This document shows, in pieces, positions 1-10,628 of a stretch of DNA of 64,000 nt (position 1 is the stretch's first letter; the number at the start of each line of letters is the position of its first letter). The stretch is taken from positions 3,786,337 to 3,850,336 of the forward strand of contig ONZQ02000001.1 in NCBI GenBank assembly GCA_900312665.1. The letters are read 5' to 3'. The translations under genes were made by a program, and so were the position numbers. The notes beneath the pieces are model-generated. The model searched no databases. It was not told the DNA's origin and saw nothing but the letters and a program-made list of their open reading frames with translations. The DNA is from Cephalotrichum gorgonifer (Eukaryota > Ascomycota > Sordariomycetes > Microascales > Microascaceae).

Positions 1-202
1 GGAGGAAGTTGACGAGGGATTCCACGAGGACGGTTTCGGCCAAGACTTCCCACTCTTCCCTACCGTTAAGATGGAGTCTTACGAGCCGCTCTTCGACGGG
101 GGGGTCCCCACGGCGGGCCTGGGCTACTCGCAGCCGTCCCAGGACATGTTCACCACGGGGATGGAGTGGAGCTCTCAGGACTACGGCATCTACAACGAAT
201 AG
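1..202 (+). CDS. 3' end of an unidentified protein-coding gene (partial)
   Basis: The second forward frame is open from the window edge to a TAG at 200-202 and gives about 66 residues. The peptide is acidic and rich in Asp/Glu, Phe, Pro, Gly, Ser and Tyr, includes FPLFPTVKMESYEPLFDGG, and ends in DYGIYNE. Such acidic, aromatic, low-complexity tails are common at the ends of fungal transcription factors, where they can act as activation regions, but no domain is visible here. The frame has coding-like codon use, and the sequence after the stop turns A/T- and homopolymer-rich, as expected of a 3' untranslated region. The rest of the gene lies to the left of the window. Function is not assignable; transcription-factor identity is only a guess from composition. 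Confidence 0.6.
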   Translation, partial: EEVDEGFHEDGFGQDFPLFPTVKMESYEPLFDGGVPTAGLGYSQPSQDMFTTGMEWSSQDYGIYNE

Positions 203-1630
203 ATGTTACCGGGGATCCTGGATGTGTTTCTCATTGCCATTTGGCCCTTGCAATTTTCTCACGACTTTCATGACACGATTACGATTTTTTGGGGAGCGGC
301 GGACCGGTGACTGGAGATTGAATGTGGTGTGTTTTTTTCTAATGATGGACGTGGTTTTTCCCCTCTCCTTTTTATTCTTTATTTCTTCATGTAATACATC
401 AGAGAACAGAACAAAGAAACAAAAGAGCTGGACGATGCAAAGAAAGAAGGACAGGGGCAGCAGCACGCAAACGCAACGCAACAGATTTCCCGAAATTTCT
501 ACTTGTCGTCTTTGTTGATATGTTTGGAATCTCTGGCCCTTTTTTTTTTTTGGCTCTCTCTCCTATCTTTTTGCGCTTTTCAATTCTTTTGTGTGGAAGA
601 AGGAATGAAAACAGACTGAATAAGAGAGGGATGAAATGGGGGAGGAAGGAAAGAATGGCAGTGGGTTGGAGAAAGAGGGGAGAAGAATCATTCTTCGTTC
701 TTCGAGACCAGGTTGCGAATGGGTTTTTGAGCTTTCTTAGTTGAGAACTTGGTATTATGAGAGCTTAAACTAAGGCAACTTTTTTCCTCTCCAAGAGCTT
801 GTTCCTGATGATGAGTGATGATGACGATGATCTGTCGTGCTGGTGGTATCTGGCAGCTGGTGTCGTAGGTGGAGTAGATAGCTTTACTGGGCTAAATGCG
901 AAATGTTCATATGCCCGGATTTGGGTGTGTTCTTCCGATTGTGATTTAGGATGGCGGTGACCTGGTGGTCCGGTTTGTGCCTATGTTAATACATGATGGG
1001 GAGCTAGAGGTGCAGCCCAGGCCGTGACTTACGAACGGCTGTGTCCCTCCCGCGCCCGGCCCATCCCCCCTTTACCCCCAACCCCTGACTGTATTTGAGT
1101 TGAAAGCCACTCACTTCTCCAAGTCTCGGGCTTCCATGGCGATGTTTGGCCGTCTGAGACCTCCCTACAGCTCGGCCACAGGCACGAACGCGCATGGGCC
1201 GTCCCCAGGGTGTGTGTCTCGCGCGCAAGGAGCCAATCACCCCTCCACCTTCCCGCCAAGCTTCATTGCAGACGTTGACTATCCTCTCCCTAGGCAGCCA
1301 CGACGGTCTACCAGGACTGCTGCATTCACATTTTCCGCCCGCATGCCGCAGGATGGCTGTGCTCCACATTGAGTTGCCAGCTGGCAGATATATGACTTCG
1401 TGACTGGGGACCGCTGTTACGGCCGTCTACCGGAGAGTAGGGCTCCGTCCACCCGGCGCCGAAAACGGGATAGGGTGGGGCCGGGCGGGCCGGGCGTCTA
1501 CTCACATACAAGCCCGTGTCGAAATTATATAAAAAAAAAATGAGTGGTACTACTGGAATTCCATGATACCCCAAGTAAAACTGCATTACACGAAACTCCG
1601 ACCCCGCCACCGTTCGTAGGCCGTTTCGTG
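203..1630. other. Intergenic region (3' UTR side of two converging genes)
   Basis: This 1.4 kb stretch separates the end of the partial left gene from the end of the F-box gene on the opposite strand. It contains T-rich and purine-rich runs (for example around 541-552 and 410-470) typical of fungal 3' flanks. The short open frames inside are of random composition. No gene, RNA or repeat is recognised. Confidence 0.5.
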
Positions 1631-3157
1631 CTAGTCGCCCCACGGAAATAGCGGCCCAAACTCGACGCCCTGGTACAGCATCCAAAACCAGCTTTCCCGG
1701 CTCGCCATCCCGCCCTCCGACATGCGGGGGAAAGCCAGCCCGCGCCTCAACTCGTCCGGTCCGATGACGCGCATCTCCCACATGGGATCTCCATCGAGGC
1801 CGGGGAAGCGGTCGTGGCCGCTTGTGTCATCCGAGGGGCTGAGGTTCATGTAGGCAGTTTTGAAGTCGATGAGCATGTGGATGCTCGGCGAATGGAGGTC
1901 TGAGAGATAAAGTTGCGTGAGAGACCTCGCCTGGGCTATCGTGGCGAAGATGGGCTCCCACGACCCATCGGTGAGACGGAAGCGGCGCAGGCTGAGGGCC
2001 CGGAGGTCCGGGCTGTTGCTGATGAGACGCCGGGTGGACTCCTCGGCAGCCCAGAATCCTCCTAGTGCTAGGTTCTTAAGGTTGGGAAGTCGGAGGTCCT
2101 GTATCACGGTGGGAAGAAACGTTCTATAAGGTGCGGTCTCAGAATGCCCGCCGACTATCTTTGTATAGAAATGGAGGTCGAGAGACTCGAGGTTCGGCAT
2201 TAGGTGTAGTAACCTGGCGACACCAGCAGGGTCAGACTGGCTATCAACGAGGTCCCGATCATTGAAATCCAGCCTACGCCCCTGTGAGATGTCAAAGAGA
2301 TTGTAGAACGACCCAGTGTCCGCTGCCGGAGTACTACCATTTGGCCGGATAGGATCTACCACCGATGCGAGACGGATCGAGAAGCTCTTCAGCCGCCGAG
2401 AGACGATGGCAAAACCCCGAGAATCTTCTGGCCTATCCAGTGGCATGCTGGCCTCATTCGTCGGTACACCGCAGAGCTTAACCCCTCGGTAAATGTGGAG
2501 ACCTTCGATGCTGACCTGGGACCGAGCTATAGCGGATATGACAACGCGATATGCTTGTATGGCGTGAGCCCAGAGCTCTCGCCAGTTGAGCCGCTCGACA
2601 TCTTCGGGGAGGCGATAGTTGCGTCTATCCGGACCGACGACGTGTGCGGTAAGCGTAATGGTCTTTAAACTGCGCAGCTTACACAGAGGGGCGGTTAGCA
2701 TCGCACACATATCCTCGCCAGAGAAGTCCTGCTGCTCTGACAGCCTCTTCTCCGCCCACAGCTTGTCAGCTTCTATAGAGAAGTCGAGGGGCCGCAAGTT
2801 CTTTTTTTCAGCTTCGGCCCTCTCTTTCCATCTATCCAGGATAAGCTGGTTGGCATGGGAACCGGAATGGCCCTGGCGGTTGAGAGAGGGGAATTCATAG
2901 AGGACGCAGGTAAGTGTCAGGTGGTGTATACTGGATTCCAGGCCCGGGACCGAGAGTAGCTGATGGAGTATCCCCAGGTCGTTCTTCGATAGGTCTATGG
3001 GGCGGTCCTGGCAGAGTCGCATAAACGGCAGGTCATATATAGCTTTGAAAGACTTGGAGACAAGACGCAGTGACCCTAGCGATGAGATGTCGAGAAATTC
3101 GCAAAGCTCGACAAAGAGGCAGGCTGGGAGAGTATGAAAAAGGGAAGGGGGAGCCAT
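1631..3157 (-). CDS. F-box protein, single exon
   Basis: One uninterrupted frame encodes 508 residues. The N terminus (about residues 5-45) fits an F-box: LPACLFVELCEFLDISSLGSLRLVSKSF-type spacing, with the Leu-Pro start, hydrophobic core and Leu-Arg-x-Val-Ser/Cys-(K/R) turn. F-box proteins bind Skp1 and bring substrates to SCF ubiquitin ligases. Residues 75-400 contain irregularly spaced Leu-rich segments (for example LHLMPNLESLDLHFYTK, LRLPNLKNLALGGF, SPDLRALSLRRFRL) resembling degenerate leucine-rich repeats of the kind used for substrate binding. This layout matches a large, variable group of fungal F-box proteins whose substrates are unknown. No signal peptide or membrane segment is seen. 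The ATG at 3157 starts just before the F-box and is the natural start. It ends convergently with the gene to its left. Confidence 0.85.
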   Translation of the reverse strand: MAPPSLFHTLPACLFVELCEFLDISSLGSLRLVSKSFKAIYDLPFMRLCQDRPIDLSKNDLGILHQLLSVPGLESSIHHLTLTCVLYEFPSLNRQGHSGSHANQLILDRWKERAEAEKKNLRPLDFSIEADKLWAEKRLSEQQDFSGEDMCAMLTAPLCKLRSLKTITLTAHVVGPDRRNYRLPEDVERLNWRELWAHAIQAYRVVISAIARSQVSIEGLHIYRGVKLCGVPTNEASMPLDRPEDSRGFAIVSRRLKSFSIRLASVVDPIRPNGSTPAADTGSFYNLFDISQGRRLDFNDRDLVDSQSDPAGVARLLHLMPNLESLDLHFYTKIVGGHSETAPYRTFLPTVIQDLRLPNLKNLALGGFWAAEESTRRLISNSPDLRALSLRRFRLTDGSWEPIFATIAQARSLTQLYLSDLHSPSIHMLIDFKTAYMNLSPSDDTSGHDRFPGLDGDPMWEMRVIGPDELRRGLAFPRMSEGGMASRESWFWMLYQGVEFGPLFPWGD

Positions 3158-4053
3158 GCGGAGTGAAGAAACACTGGGATATTGTTCTGGGAGAGAGTGA
3201 GGTGCGAGATGTGGAGAAGGGTATGTTACAGCGGCCGTAGGCGTGAATATGAATGGAATCTCCGTAGCATGAGTGTGAGTGTGCTCTGGATTTTATTGGT
3301 TTAGGATGGTGGTTGGTATTAGAAACGTTGAAAAGCGAAGGATGCTCGCTCTGGTTTTAATGTTAAGCGGTGTTGGTTCCGCCGTGTTGGCTCGCGGGTG
3401 CCGCCCACCCTTAGAGCTTATGGTACCATTGGCGGAATATACATGTCAGGATTGCACCAAGTGGTCGAGACCAACAAAACCAACAGGTCAGATTTCATGT
3501 ACTAATAGCCCCAGCAACATCAGCTGCGTGAAGCCTTAAGGAGGTAGGCTGAGAAACAAGATAGTGCTCGGAAAGTTGACTATGGGAGATAGTGGTTGGA
3601 TGAAAAGCTACTCTAGTATATCTTAAACTAGGTATATTTCTCACGTCTCCGCTATTTAATATGAGCTATAACTAAGATGGCAAGAAAAGATAATCCGTCA
3701 TATGGTACGTTGCATAGTTCCCAATCATCCCTCCTCTAACCTGCGTTATCATACAGCTAGTTACACTTCCACCCACGGCCCCTCCATATATATATACTGC
3801 ATATATGCAGGTGCATAATCTGCCATAAGCTCCAAAATTACCAACAGACAAGGAGGGCTTTCATGACATACGGAAAGAAAAGGGGCGGGGGCGAGGGACT
3901 AGACAAAAGAAAAGATATAAAAGAAAAAGGACGCGAAGGGGGGGCGGGGGCATGAAGGCGTAATGGTATGTATGGGGAATATATAAGAAACGTGCTGGTG
4001 GTAGGTGGGCTTATACAGAATGAAACCGGCTTCTCCCTATCTTTCTCAACCCC
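3158..4053. other. Intergenic region between F-box gene and TRP-like gene
   Basis: This 0.9 kb stretch is the upstream region of the F-box gene and the downstream region of the TRP-like gene. It includes an A/T-rich patch at 3600-3860 and a purine-rich patch at 3870-3960. A small forward frame at 3279-3539 has no protein-like features. Nothing else is recognised. Confidence 0.5.
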
Positions 4054-6604
4054 TCAGTAGTACGACCTCCCGTTCCCGTTCCCCCCATACCCTCCCGCGT
4101 ACCGCCCGCCGTACGGCTCCGCATATCCCCCACCCACACTCGGGTACGGCCCGACGTTCGGCACCGTGGGCTGCCTGTCGTCGTCTATTCCAATCGGAGC
4201 CGCGGCCGCCACCAACCCGACGCGGTCCTGATCCCCCATCGGCGTGACCGGTGTAATCGGCCGGTACTGCCCCGACCCAGCAGCACGGTATGGCGAGAGC
4301 TTGCTGTCGTCGCCGTACGACGACACCGCGTAGCCTACGTACCGGTCCGACGAGTCCATGGGTCCGCGGTTGAGGCCCTGCTTCTCGGGAGGCACGGCGG
4401 AGGCCATGGAGAAGGTCGTCGAGCCTCCGGCGGAGGACTTCTCGCGGTCGAGGAGGAGGGAGTTGCGCGCATCGAGGGGCGTGAGCGTGTCTATGTCGCG
4501 AGACATTTTCTCTGTTGCGTTTGTTCTCTAGGTTAGTTTTCTCCGTGTAAAATCATCCTCACCCTCTACTACCGCGAGACCACTTACCCATCTCCTTCCT
4601 CTTCTTCCGGTGGGGGTTCTCCTTGCAGCACGCGTTAAAGGCGTTCCAGACGATCAGGATCGCCAGGACACCCGTCAGGGTAGACTGCACGGCGATGAGC
4701 ACCACGCCCGTGACTGTCTGCGTCGTCTGCGCGATGCCCATCTCCTCGACGAAAACGAGGATGCACACGACGGAGAGCACCCTGACAACCTGTATCACGA
4801 TGTTGATGATGTTCCCCGACTTCCTCACGTACGGCCGGCTCCACAGGAGCAGGATGAGCATGATGCCCTCGATGATGATCATGCTCGCCGTCTGCAAGCG
4901 GCCGCTCCCATCCGTGATGGCCAGCACGACGCCCTTGACGAGCATGTACACGATGGTCGGCACGAACACCCACCAGTAGCTCTTCTTGTACGAGTCGTAG
5001 AACAGGCTGTACTTGACCCAGATCCTCTTGTCCTCATACAGGCCGCTCGCGTCACCCTCGGCCTCCTTCAGCTTCCGCGCCGTGCTCCAGATCTTCCACG
5101 AGAAGAAGAAGAGCACGCCCGTGAAGACGGCGAGTGTCACGCCCGCGAGCGTCTTGGCGGCCCAGGAGTCTCCCTTTGTGAACTGCACGACGCAGTAGAG
5201 GACCCAGACGCCGTACAGGAGGAGGATGAGCGTGGTGATGGCGCGCGCGATCGAGCCCCAGTAGTGCTTCCGGAAGCCGGCCAGGGACTCGGGGAAGTTT
5301 CCGAAGAGCGCCCAGAACTCGAGAACCACCTTTACGAGGAGGATGCCGACGGCGATGGCGGCGATGACGATGGACACGACGAGGAGCACGGTCATAAAGG
5401 TGTTGGACTCGGGGATGCTGAGCTGCTGCACGTAGGCCTGGATTCCCGTCACCGCCTCCTTGATGGCGCCCATGTCATCGGCGCCGGTGGCGGTCCCGGT
5501 ATCCTCCGCGGCCAGGGGGCTGGTAGTGTCGAAGGAAGTCTCGATCTGGCGCCTTGCGAGGATGGCGAAGGTCTCCAGCGCCCTCTTTGCCTTCGAGGAC
5601 GAGCCGTTCCCCGGCGCCGTGGTGCCGTCCGGGAACACGAGCGTCGTGTTCATGAGCCTCGCCACGCTGCTGGCCGTCAGGTTCCCGCCCGTCCTGCCGC
5701 GGAAGTCGTCTATGGACGTCTGTAGTGCCGCCCAGGGGATGAGACCGGTCGAGAAGGCGAAGTTCTTGGCGAAACTCCGGTAGACGGGAGGGTAGTTCAC
5801 CGAAAGCATGCCGTTCATCGCCAAGCCCTGGAACCACGAGAAGACCTCGGTGAAGCTGGGGCTCGGCGTCCCTGTGCCGGCGGCACCGGACCCGGACATC
5901 CCGCCACCCATGGCCCCGGCCCCCCCGCTGAGCGCCGCGCCGACGGCGGATGCACCCGTGACGAGGAGAGCTGCGCCGGCTATACTTGCTGCGACGTATG
6001 GGACAGCGGGCACGTTGGTCGTCTTGCCGTTGGAGACTTGAGATCGGATACACGCGACATCCTCCCCAGTGTCGAGAGACTTCAGCTCAAGGGTTGCCAG
6101 CGCAGCGATGTCGGGGAGCTGGAAGGCAATGGAGGGGACCAGCCGGGATAGCTCGTCGGGGATCTGCTGGGTGCCACGGGCTGAGAAGGTGCCACGGGGA
6201 ACTAATTTCCTGTTAGCATTCTTACCATGATGTGCATGCGCGAGGCGCCTATGGCTGGGGAGACCCGGTTCTTTCTGTTACTTACCCGGACATAGCTGGG
6301 CGACAAAAGTGCCGCTGTCGCAGGGGTTGAAGCTATTGGAGAAGATTTCCGAGCCGAAGGCCGTGACCTTGAGCTCCGCCGTCACATTCTGCTCCTGTGA
6401 GCTCGTCCCAGCGAGATCGAACAAGACGGTCTTGTTCTCGTTGTTGTATTGGATGTCAACCTTCTGGACATTGATCGTCGCGGTCCCGTTCTGGCAGCTC
6501 GAGAAGCCGATGGTTTCCAGGATGTCCTCGCCCAGGACGCCGGTCGACAGGGCGGCGAGGGCGCAGACTGCCCGTAATAACGTCCACCTCGAAGTAGCCC
6601 TCAT
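4054..6604 (-). CDS. ML-like/TRP-family membrane protein (flavin carrier, Flc type)
   Basis: Three exons (6604-6286, 6201-4588, 4511-4054) join in frame across GT-AG introns of 84 and 76 bp and give 796 residues. The first about 25 residues are a signal peptide (hydrophobic core ending ALSTGVLGED). They are followed by an ML-like lumenal domain with paired cysteines (FSSCQNG, FNPCDSG, AQLCP) and N-glycosylation sequons. The TRP-like domain has about eight to nine membrane segments, among them FMTVLLVVSIVIAAIAVGI, TLILLLYGVWVLYCVVQF and NIINIVIQVVRVLSVVCILVF. The tail after the last membrane segment (about 150 residues) is Gly/Pro/Tyr-rich and disordered. This architecture is that of yeast Flc1-3, proposed to move FAD into the ER lumen and linked to calcium homeostasis and wall synthesis. 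Which paralogue this is cannot be told. The last exon starts at the cag/agaaaatg acceptor, which restores the frame exactly. Confidence 0.88.
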
Positions 6605-9069
6605 CGTTCTCGTCTGAGGGTTCGTGTGTCCACCAGTTTGGAATATGCCCCACGCAAAAAAAAAAAAGATCGAATTCGTAAGCTTCGTTCGTTTGATATC
6701 GTTTATATTCGGACGACGATATCTCGGTTGTACGTTTCGTTCACGGCCGGTGGGTATCTCGTGTAAGTCGAAGAAATTGACGGATCAGGGCCGGACAAGT
6801 CGTTTAGTTAACCACCGATAGAAATCAGCAATAAATAGGTCGAGCCAGCAACAAGAAAAAGAAGGGAAATGAAAAAGAAAGGCCAGCAAAAAATGAACGG
6901 AAAGCTAGATGCGGCGGCGAGAAGAGAAGAAGCGCCTCACCCAGGGGGAAAGGAACAACGACGCTCTGGTTCAACCGAGTGTAAAAAAGAAGACGGCCAA
7001 GGTTCAACCTGGAAAGAATGGAAAGCGGACAAACAAAAGCTGTCCTTGTACAAACGCGCGGGCAACCCTCTCAATCACGGCTTTATCCCATGGATGATAA
7101 AGACGGACAAAGCGAGTGGGGAGGGGGGAGGACAGAGGAGGAAGAAAGAACGAATTCGTAGAGTGAGTGATGGGATGGGTGTAGGGGGAAGAGAGAACGA
7201 GCACAGAGGAGATGGAATGCAACGTCAAAACAGGCCTGGCTGAAACAACTGACGAACAACGATGGCCACCGAGTGTAGGTTGGGGTGAGAAGGTGGCAGT
7301 GGAAGGGGCCCCTATCGGTTTAGTTGGTAGTGACAGGGCCTCCTAGAGGCTTGGGTGTTTTTCCTTGGGAGGGGGGAAGGGGGGGAGTCCCCAAACCGCT
7401 GCCCGGAGCCATGCCTGTGACCTCCGGATGGAGCATGGTGCCACCGTTCCCGCTCGGAGACAGGTAGCCGTGGTACTCTCGTTGCCAACCCATGAACGCC
7501 ACAGGGGTAGGTAATGCGGGCCGTACTGTAGTGGCCAACGCAGATGACTGTGGGGCGAAGAAGTTGATGCCTGTGCCGGCTGGCAGTTTCCAGAGGAAAA
7601 GCCAAGCCAAGCCCCCGCCCATACAACGGCGAGGACAATGCGACTACGACAGTCGTATTCGTGCTCTGGAGTCTATGGCCTTGTTCGCCGTACTCCTTTG
7701 GCCCTGCAGCCAAGCAGGCACACCGTCCACCAGGAAGCGCAGAATAAGCAAGACTCGAAACCAAAGGGGGTGAGGTTCCGAGGTTCGAAGTTCGAGATTC
7801 GGGTTCTGCGACAAGTGATAAGTGGGGCCGTAGATCCGGCAGGGGCTCCCAGAGCCTCTTACTTCCTTCCCCTGGCGCTACATTAGCCCACATGGACCCC
7901 ACCCAGCCGAGCCGCAGCCCTCACAGCCAATCAGGGAATAGCCCCTGCACAACTCTGAAACCATGACACGCACTTGGTGTACTTGAACGAAGTATTCTTC
8001 ACGCTATTCTGTGTACACTATTTTTGGCTTTTGGTTCTGTGGGGAGAGACCCGTTTGCTCGTAGTGAACGGAGAGGCCCGAGATTCTTTACCAGGCGCGC
8101 ATATCCACGAATACTTGTATCTCCCAGCGCAAAGGAGCCGAGCGATATAGATGCCTGCCTTTCCTTTCAATGTTTTCTTCTTTCTTTCTTTTTTTCTTGT
8201 CTTTATGCTCCGTTCCCATTTCTTTGTAGATTTTGTAACGCTCAGTCCATCTTCTCGTCGATCCGATTTCCACGTACTCGTAGATCAGGCCAATCCTCTC
8301 ATCCCGGACGAGCTGTACTTGTCATACCTCCAGTAGTATATAGGGTACACTTGCATGAGCTTTGATTGCATTGACTCTACCCTTAAGAGGGGCTGTGGGG
8401 CGATCACTTCATGCCATTGCGGCGAGCCTGAATGCCGGGTCCACTTGTACTCGTGCGGCTTGCAGAGTAACTAGCCCGCGACAAGATGAGGAGGCATAGG
8501 TAGACCATATCGCTCGGGCTGGGGGAGGAGCTTATTATAAGTATCTCGTGTTGCGCCGTGCTATACTTTGACCGCTGGTCTTGATTTGAGATCCGTTTCC
8601 TACACGCGGAGGAAGAACGGGGTCTTGGGTCAAGTTGAAGCGGATCCCTCCCTCGTCGTGTTTCCGTCCCCGGAACGTTAACGTTCGATAAAGAGATATC
8701 AATAATAATACGAGTCATACTTCTATCGTAGAATGGTAGGAGTAGCTACCTATTGTCTTTGTGGTGGTGTCAAGTAGTGATGTCATCATACAGTATATAT
8801 ATCAACATGCACCGTGCATCACACAGTATGTATTTGCGCCGACCAGCCTTGGTGTGGGCGAGAGGCGACTCTCAACTTCGAAGCACCCAACGAATCCATC
8901 ACCAATATACCACTCCTCGCGTTAAACCCATCATTGACCATCGGTCTCGGTACACATACAACCACAGACAATAAATCGAACCACTTCTCAGCTGTACCCC
9001 GACATTTTGTACCGGATCTCTACCTTTCGAGACGACCGAGGTGCGAGCCAAGGCACTAGACACCAAAAA
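6605..9069. other. Intergenic region shared by two divergent genes
   Basis: This 2.5 kb region lies between the starts of the TRP-like gene (-) and the MMTAG2-like gene (+). It holds an A-run at 6655-6667, purine-rich sequence at 6840-7220, pyrimidine-rich sequence near 8160-8210, and two copies of the dispersed octamer TACTYGTA (8112-8119 and 8275-8282) with a related ACTTGTACTCGT at 8443. Open frames here have random composition. No gene is supported. Confidence 0.5.
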
Positions 9070-9783
9070 ATGGATCTCGTCTCAAGCATCCGCAAGTCCG
9101 GGTCCCGGGGCGGCGTGAACTTTAGCTGGGAGGAAGTAGCCAACTCGTCGCACCGGGAGAACTACCTCGGACATAGCCTCAAGGCGCCCGTGGGGAGGTG
9201 GCAGCAAGGGAAGGATCTCACGTGGTACTCGAAGGGCCAAGGGGGGAACGACGAAGAGAAGGCCGAGGAGATGAGGAAGCTCAAAGCTGCCGAGGCGGAG
9301 GCCATGGCGAAGGCTCTGGGCCTGCCATTGCCGGATAAGGATGCGACCGGGGCAAACGAGCTGGAGGTTGGGGTAGGGAGGGGGTTTGGGGGCGCCGAGG
9401 CGGAGCCCGAAGCGCCCAAGGAGAAGGAGAAGGAGAAGGATAGGGAGGGGCGGAGAGAGAGGAGACACAGGTCACATCGCCATGGAGACTCGGACAGGCG
9501 CGAGAGGAGGAGGGATCGGAGCCGGAGTAGTAGGAGCAGGGACAGAGAGGGAAGGCGCGAGAACGCGGAGAGACGGCAGCCGAGGCGAGATGGAGACCGG
9601 AGGCGCAGCAGGAGTAAGGACGGGGAGAGGGATGAAAGGGGGAGGAGGCACAGGCGTGACCAACGGTCCCGATCGAGAAGTGACGATGAGAGACCCGCCC
9701 GGAGACGGAGTCGGAGCAGGGACAGGCGCAGGGACAGGTCCCGTTCAAGGGAGAGGAGGACCCACCGCCGTCGTGAAGAGTAA
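9070..9783 (+). CDS. MMTAG2-like basic Arg/Ser-rich protein
   Basis: A single exon encodes 237 residues. Residues 10-50 carry the signature of the multiple myeloma tumour-associated protein 2 family (Pfam MMTAG): GGVNFSWEEV, then RENYLGHSLKAPVGRWQQGK and DLTWY. A short helical charged stretch follows (EEKAEEMRKLKAAEAEAMAKALGL), and residues about 130-237 are an Arg/Ser/Asp/Glu-rich low-complexity tail with many RS/RD dipeptides, like splicing-associated proteins. The family's role is unclear; human MMTAG2 is nuclear and has been placed near RNA processing. No ATG occurs upstream in the open frame, which fixes the start. The RS-type tail suggests a nuclear location and a phosphorylation target, which is inference. 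Confidence 0.87.
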   Translation: MDLVSSIRKSGSRGGVNFSWEEVANSSHRENYLGHSLKAPVGRWQQGKDLTWYSKGQGGNDEEKAEEMRKLKAAEAEAMAKALGLPLPDKDATGANELEVGVGRGFGGAEAEPEAPKEKEKEKDREGRRERRHRSHRHGDSDRRERRRDRSRSSRSRDREGRRENAERRQPRRDGDRRRSRSKDGERDERGRRHRRDQRSRSRSDDERPARRRSRSRDRRRDRSRSRERRTHRRREE

Positions 9784-10628
9784 CCGGTGTTCCAAGCCTC
9801 TATCGAGGCGAATCCCTGTTAGCCATAAATTATTTCAGGTCACATTCACTGAGGATGCGCTCAGACAGAGTCCCGCCGATGGAGATGGAGGGAACTATCT
9901 CAGGTAATCTTCTAGACCCAATATACCATACCTTTCTGGACGCTTTCTGGAGAGGAAAGCTACATTTCTATTTGGACCTGATACGAAATGGCTTTCTTGC
10001 CTCAGCGCCTCCTGAAATGTACTGGTAGAATGCTTCCTCCGGGCTTTAAGGACGTGGCTAAGGCAGTAGTCGGGTTTACCGGACTTTAGGGAGGTGTAGT
10101 GGCGTAATTCCACAAGGCTGAAATGGAGCAGACATGATTGCCCCACCAAACCAGCTGGTAGTCAACACTCAACACGCCCTGAATGCACTGCTGATTCGCC
10201 ACATCATGTCTCCCAGTGGATCCGAAACAGCAGGGTCCACGTCACACCAGCAGCCTTGCCCTGCTATTTTGATCCATCTCCTTCCACCCCGTTGGATTAT
10301 AGCCAGCTCCAGTAAAGACTCGCCTCCTCAACGACTTAGGACAGTCAACCCTCTTTGATAACGCGTTCAATTTCTATACACGTGGCCAAATCCTGGCCCA
10401 ACTCCTTCTTTTCTCTTCTGTCTCTTCTTGCATAGGCCTCCCCTCTTTCCGCATCGCAATAGGCAGCCAGCAACATACGCTCCCTCCATACATCCCGAAC
10501 AAGTCCAGCATAAACCTCCCATTTCTGAGACTACTCTTGTTCCCACTCACCTCACCTACAGGCGCGCTTCCGTTTTCCTTGCCGAGGATGACCTGTTGAT
10601 CCTCTCACCACAACCCGCAACCCGCAAC
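9784..10628. other. Intergenic region between MMTAG2-like gene and HSP90-type ATPase gene
   Basis: An 0.85 kb stretch containing the 3' flank of one gene and the promoter and leader of the next. The 201 bases before the ATG at 10629 are open in the same frame but contain no ATG, so they are read as leader. C-rich, CT-rich sequence at 10380-10620 is typical of fungal transcription start regions. No other feature is recognised. Confidence 0.5.

Noticed and set aside
4610..5725. A 371-codon open frame on the plus strand opposite the TRP-like gene
   Set aside because: It is the complement of a G+C-biased membrane-protein exon. Its translation is Arg/His/Asp/Glu-rich without domains, as expected from antisense of biased codons.
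7312..7902. A 196-codon minus frame between the TRP-like and MMTAG2-like genes
   Set aside because: Overlaps equally long frames on the other strand, and the composition is not protein-like.
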